Of a stretch of DNA of 32,500 nucleotides, positions 30,244-32,500 are shown piece by piece. How positions within the stretch are numbered: the stretch's first letter is position 1; each line of letters begins with the position of its first letter. The DNA comes from Neocallimastix lanati (nom. inval.) (Eukaryota > Neocallimastigomycota > Neocallimastigomycetes > Neocallimastigales > Neocallimastigaceae). The notes under the pieces are model-generated. The model was not told the DNA's origin and did not search any database. It worked only from the letters and a program-made list of their open reading frames with translations. Made by a program: the position numbers and the translations under genes. The stretch lies in NCBI GenBank assembly GCA_016946835.1, contig JACVTC010000105.1, positions 1 to 32,500 on the forward strand, read 5' to 3'.

Positions 30244-30595
30244 CAAATTAATAAGTTTATTGGAATAATAATATATTTATTGTAGATTGATTTGGAATTA
30301 ATATAAAAATAAAATAAATATAATATTAAATAATGCTAATTTAATTTAAAAAATAAAAATAAAAAAAAAATTATTAATAAGATAAATTTTTTTTTTTTTT
30401 TTATTTTATTTTTGTTTTTATTTATTTTATTTTAAAATACTTGTAATTAATAAAAAATTATATAAAAATTTATAAAACATTTAGCTTAATTGTTTTTTTT
30501 TTATTTTATAAAATTCTAGTGTTTATTATTAAATTTAAATATAAATTAAAAAAAATAGGTTCTTCTCAAAATAAAAAAAAAAAAAAAAGAGAAAA

Positions 30596-32051
30596 ATGGC
30601 TTCTTCAAAAAATAAAAATAATAGGAATAGTGATGTCAAAGAATCAAATAACAACTTTAAAATTGAATTGTTTATAAAGGATTTAGATAATGGAGATTTA
30701 GCAATATTTAAAACTTCAATAAATAATATCAATAAAGATAATTCAGAAAAAATTGATATTCCATTGGAGATCTATAAAAATGGCTTTCTTAACTCCTAAA
30801 AGATTAGATTTTATAATAAAAAAAATTGTAGTAATATTCTATATATATCTTCTTCATTACAAAAGACATTAATGAAAAATAATGAAATTCAGTTATTAAA
30901 TTTTTAATTTTGATAACTTTAGATTTTTTACGATAATGATCTCATTAAAACTTTACTTAATAAATATAAATATAAAAAGGTCAATTTCTGTCACTAACTT
31001 AAATAGAAAAATATCTATTGTTCATTATCAAATATTACTAACAAAACATTTTATAGAAAGTTTTCAGGATTATTTTATGGGCCTATACCAAGATGGAAAA
31101 AAAAAGTAAATATAATTAAATATTTCATTGAACATGGAGCTGATATAAATAAAAAAAAAAAAAAAAGTAGATCTGGGGATACACCATTAGGTTATTTAAT
31201 GTCGAAAAGGAAATGAAAAAAGTATTAAAATGTTTAATTGAACATGGAGCTGGTGTAAATAAAGCAAATGATAATAATGAAACAGCATTGCATTGTGCAT
31301 GTGAAAAAGGAAATAAAAATAGAGTAAAATATATTTAATTGAACATGATTGCCAATATAAAAAATAGTAGATATACACGGTGATTCTCCTTTATTGATGG
31401 CATGCGAAAAATAGAAATGAAAATATAGTAAAATGTTTAGTTGAAAATGGAGCGGATATTAATAAAAAAAAAATAGATGGGATAAAACACCCCTATGTAT
31501 TGCATGTGAGAAAAGAAATGAAAAAATAATAAAATATTTAGTTGAACAAGGAACGGATGTTAATAAAGGAAATAATAGGGCTGAAACACCTCTTCATGAT
31601 GCATGTAATAATGAAAACGAAGATTTAATAAAGTATTTAGTTGAACATGGAGCAGATATTAATAAAGAAAATATCAATAATGAAATACCGCTATTTATTG
31701 CATGTGAGAGAGGAATTGAAAAAATAATAAAATATTTAGTTGAACATGGAGCAGATATTAATAAAGAAAGTTAAGAGAATGAAACACCTCTTCTTGCTGT
31801 ATGTAGGAATGGAAACGAAAATATAATAAAGTATTTAGTTGAACATGGGGCAGATATATATAAAGTAATTGATATACTTAATTGTCCTATAAAACGATAT
31901 GTTCCACGTAGAAGATTAAGTAAAAAGAAAGGGTATATTAAAAAAATTATTAGTTGAACTTAAAGATAATATTAATGACAATAAAAAATATAAGAGAAAA
32001 CTAGTTACCTATAAAGATTTTAAAATCACTAAAAAAAACAAAAACAAATGA
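30596..32051 (+). pseudogene. Ankyrin-repeat gene, family 2, copy 3 (broken)
   Basis: The ATG at 30596 starts a 65-codon frame: a short Ser/Lys/Asn head, FKIELFIKDLDNGDLAIFKT, and INKDNSEKIDIPLEIYKNGF. The frame then stops at LNS because of one extra A in CTTAACTCC, a base also present in copy 2. About eight ankyrin repeats follow (near 31110 to 31870), several with indels. An in-frame TAA lies at AAAGTTAAGAG (near 31770), where copy 2 has an open codon. The C-terminal tail is about 98% identical to copy 2 but has one extra A near 31947 that breaks the LLVELKD segment. Nonsense change plus indels make a true pseudogene likely. The repeat number differs from copy 2 by at least one, consistent with unequal exchange inside the array. 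Confidence 0.85.
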
Positions 32052-32189
32052 AAAAAAATAAATAAAAAAAGTAAAATATAAATATTAAAATATTATAATA
32101 ATAATTATAATATTAATAACAATATTAATACATTATAATAAAAATGATATAATATTAAATAATAAAATAAAAATTTGATTAAAAAGAAA

Positions 32190-32500
32190 AAATACTAAAA
32201 GTTATATAATAATATATAATTTATGAAAGATATTAATTATGGAAATATGGAAATATTTATTAATTTAATCAATGAAATATATAAAAATAAATCAGAAAAT
32301 AGAAATATTATTGTTTTTTAGAAATATATATAAAAAAAAATATATATTTTATTTCTTTTAATAGATAAAAATTTTTTAATAGAAAATTGTAAATAATTCG
32401 CAATACATATCTTATTTTTTATTAAACAATTAATAAAAAAATGATAAAACTAAAATATTGAACATTATTTATAATAATTTTAAATTTTATGACAATAATT
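32190..32500 (+). pseudogene. Relic of an ankyrin-family N-terminal domain after copy 3, cut by window edge
   Basis: This is nearly identical to 25930-26240 behind copy 2, including GGAAATATGGAAATATTTAT and TTTTATGACAATAATT at the very end of the window. The duplicated block therefore covers gene plus downstream relic and continues beyond the window. Confidence 0.65.

Overview
The window looks like nuclear DNA of an anaerobic gut fungus (Neocallimastigomycota, the Neocallimastix/Piromyces type). The grounds are an extremely AT-rich background full of A and T homopolymers, a eukaryotic tRNA gene with internal promoter boxes and no encoded CCA, a Ty3/Gypsy-type LTR retrotransposon, and Lys/Asn-rich ankyrin-repeat genes of the 'NENIIKYLVEHGADINK' style that is abundant in those fungi. 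This assignment is inference. Nothing bacterial (operons, Shine-Dalgarno sites, CRISPR) is visible.

Region 1 (1-about 4,000, minus strand) is the 5' two thirds of a Ty3/Gypsy-like element. A probable LTR (about 3,121-3,777) is followed by a leader with four hairpin-forming repeats, gag with a CCHC knuckle, a protease-bearing pol frame, and the first RT block cut by the window edge. Gag and pol are joined by a textbook -1 frameshift site: slippery U_UUA_AAC, a 7-nt spacer, and an H-type pseudoknot. Between protease and RT the frame is broken several times. A tRNA-Val(UAC) gene lies at 4,812-4,884.

Region 2 (4,900-11,400) has little recognisable coding sequence. It holds a perfect 44-bp inverted repeat, a 40-bp minisatellite with a 120-bp higher-order period, and a roughly 3-kb block framed by an 83-bp inverted repeat. 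Inside that block are a short CPSCG zinc-ribbon-like coding fragment and a run of small hairpins.

Region 3 (about 11,950-17,560) is less AT-rich. It is a badly decayed ankyrin-repeat locus whose remnants are split by long A runs. Region 4 (18,400-32,500) carries three same-strand copies of a second ankyrin family (about 18.8, 24.1 and 30.6 kb), all broken, each followed by a relic of a further N-terminal domain. Copies 2 and 3 are nearly identical at their 3' ends and share a frame-breaking base. Between them lie tandem repeats, a TRIM-like pair of 208-bp direct repeats, a short dispersed A-flanked element, and fragments of tRNA-Lys and tRNA-Val genes.

No fully intact long gene is present. 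The window is best read as a repeat-rich, gene-decay region. Alignment of the ankyrin copies shows homopolymer growth inside former lysine codons (6 A against 24 A at one homologous site), either a real mutational mechanism or a sequencing artefact. Frame breaks elsewhere carry the same ambiguity.
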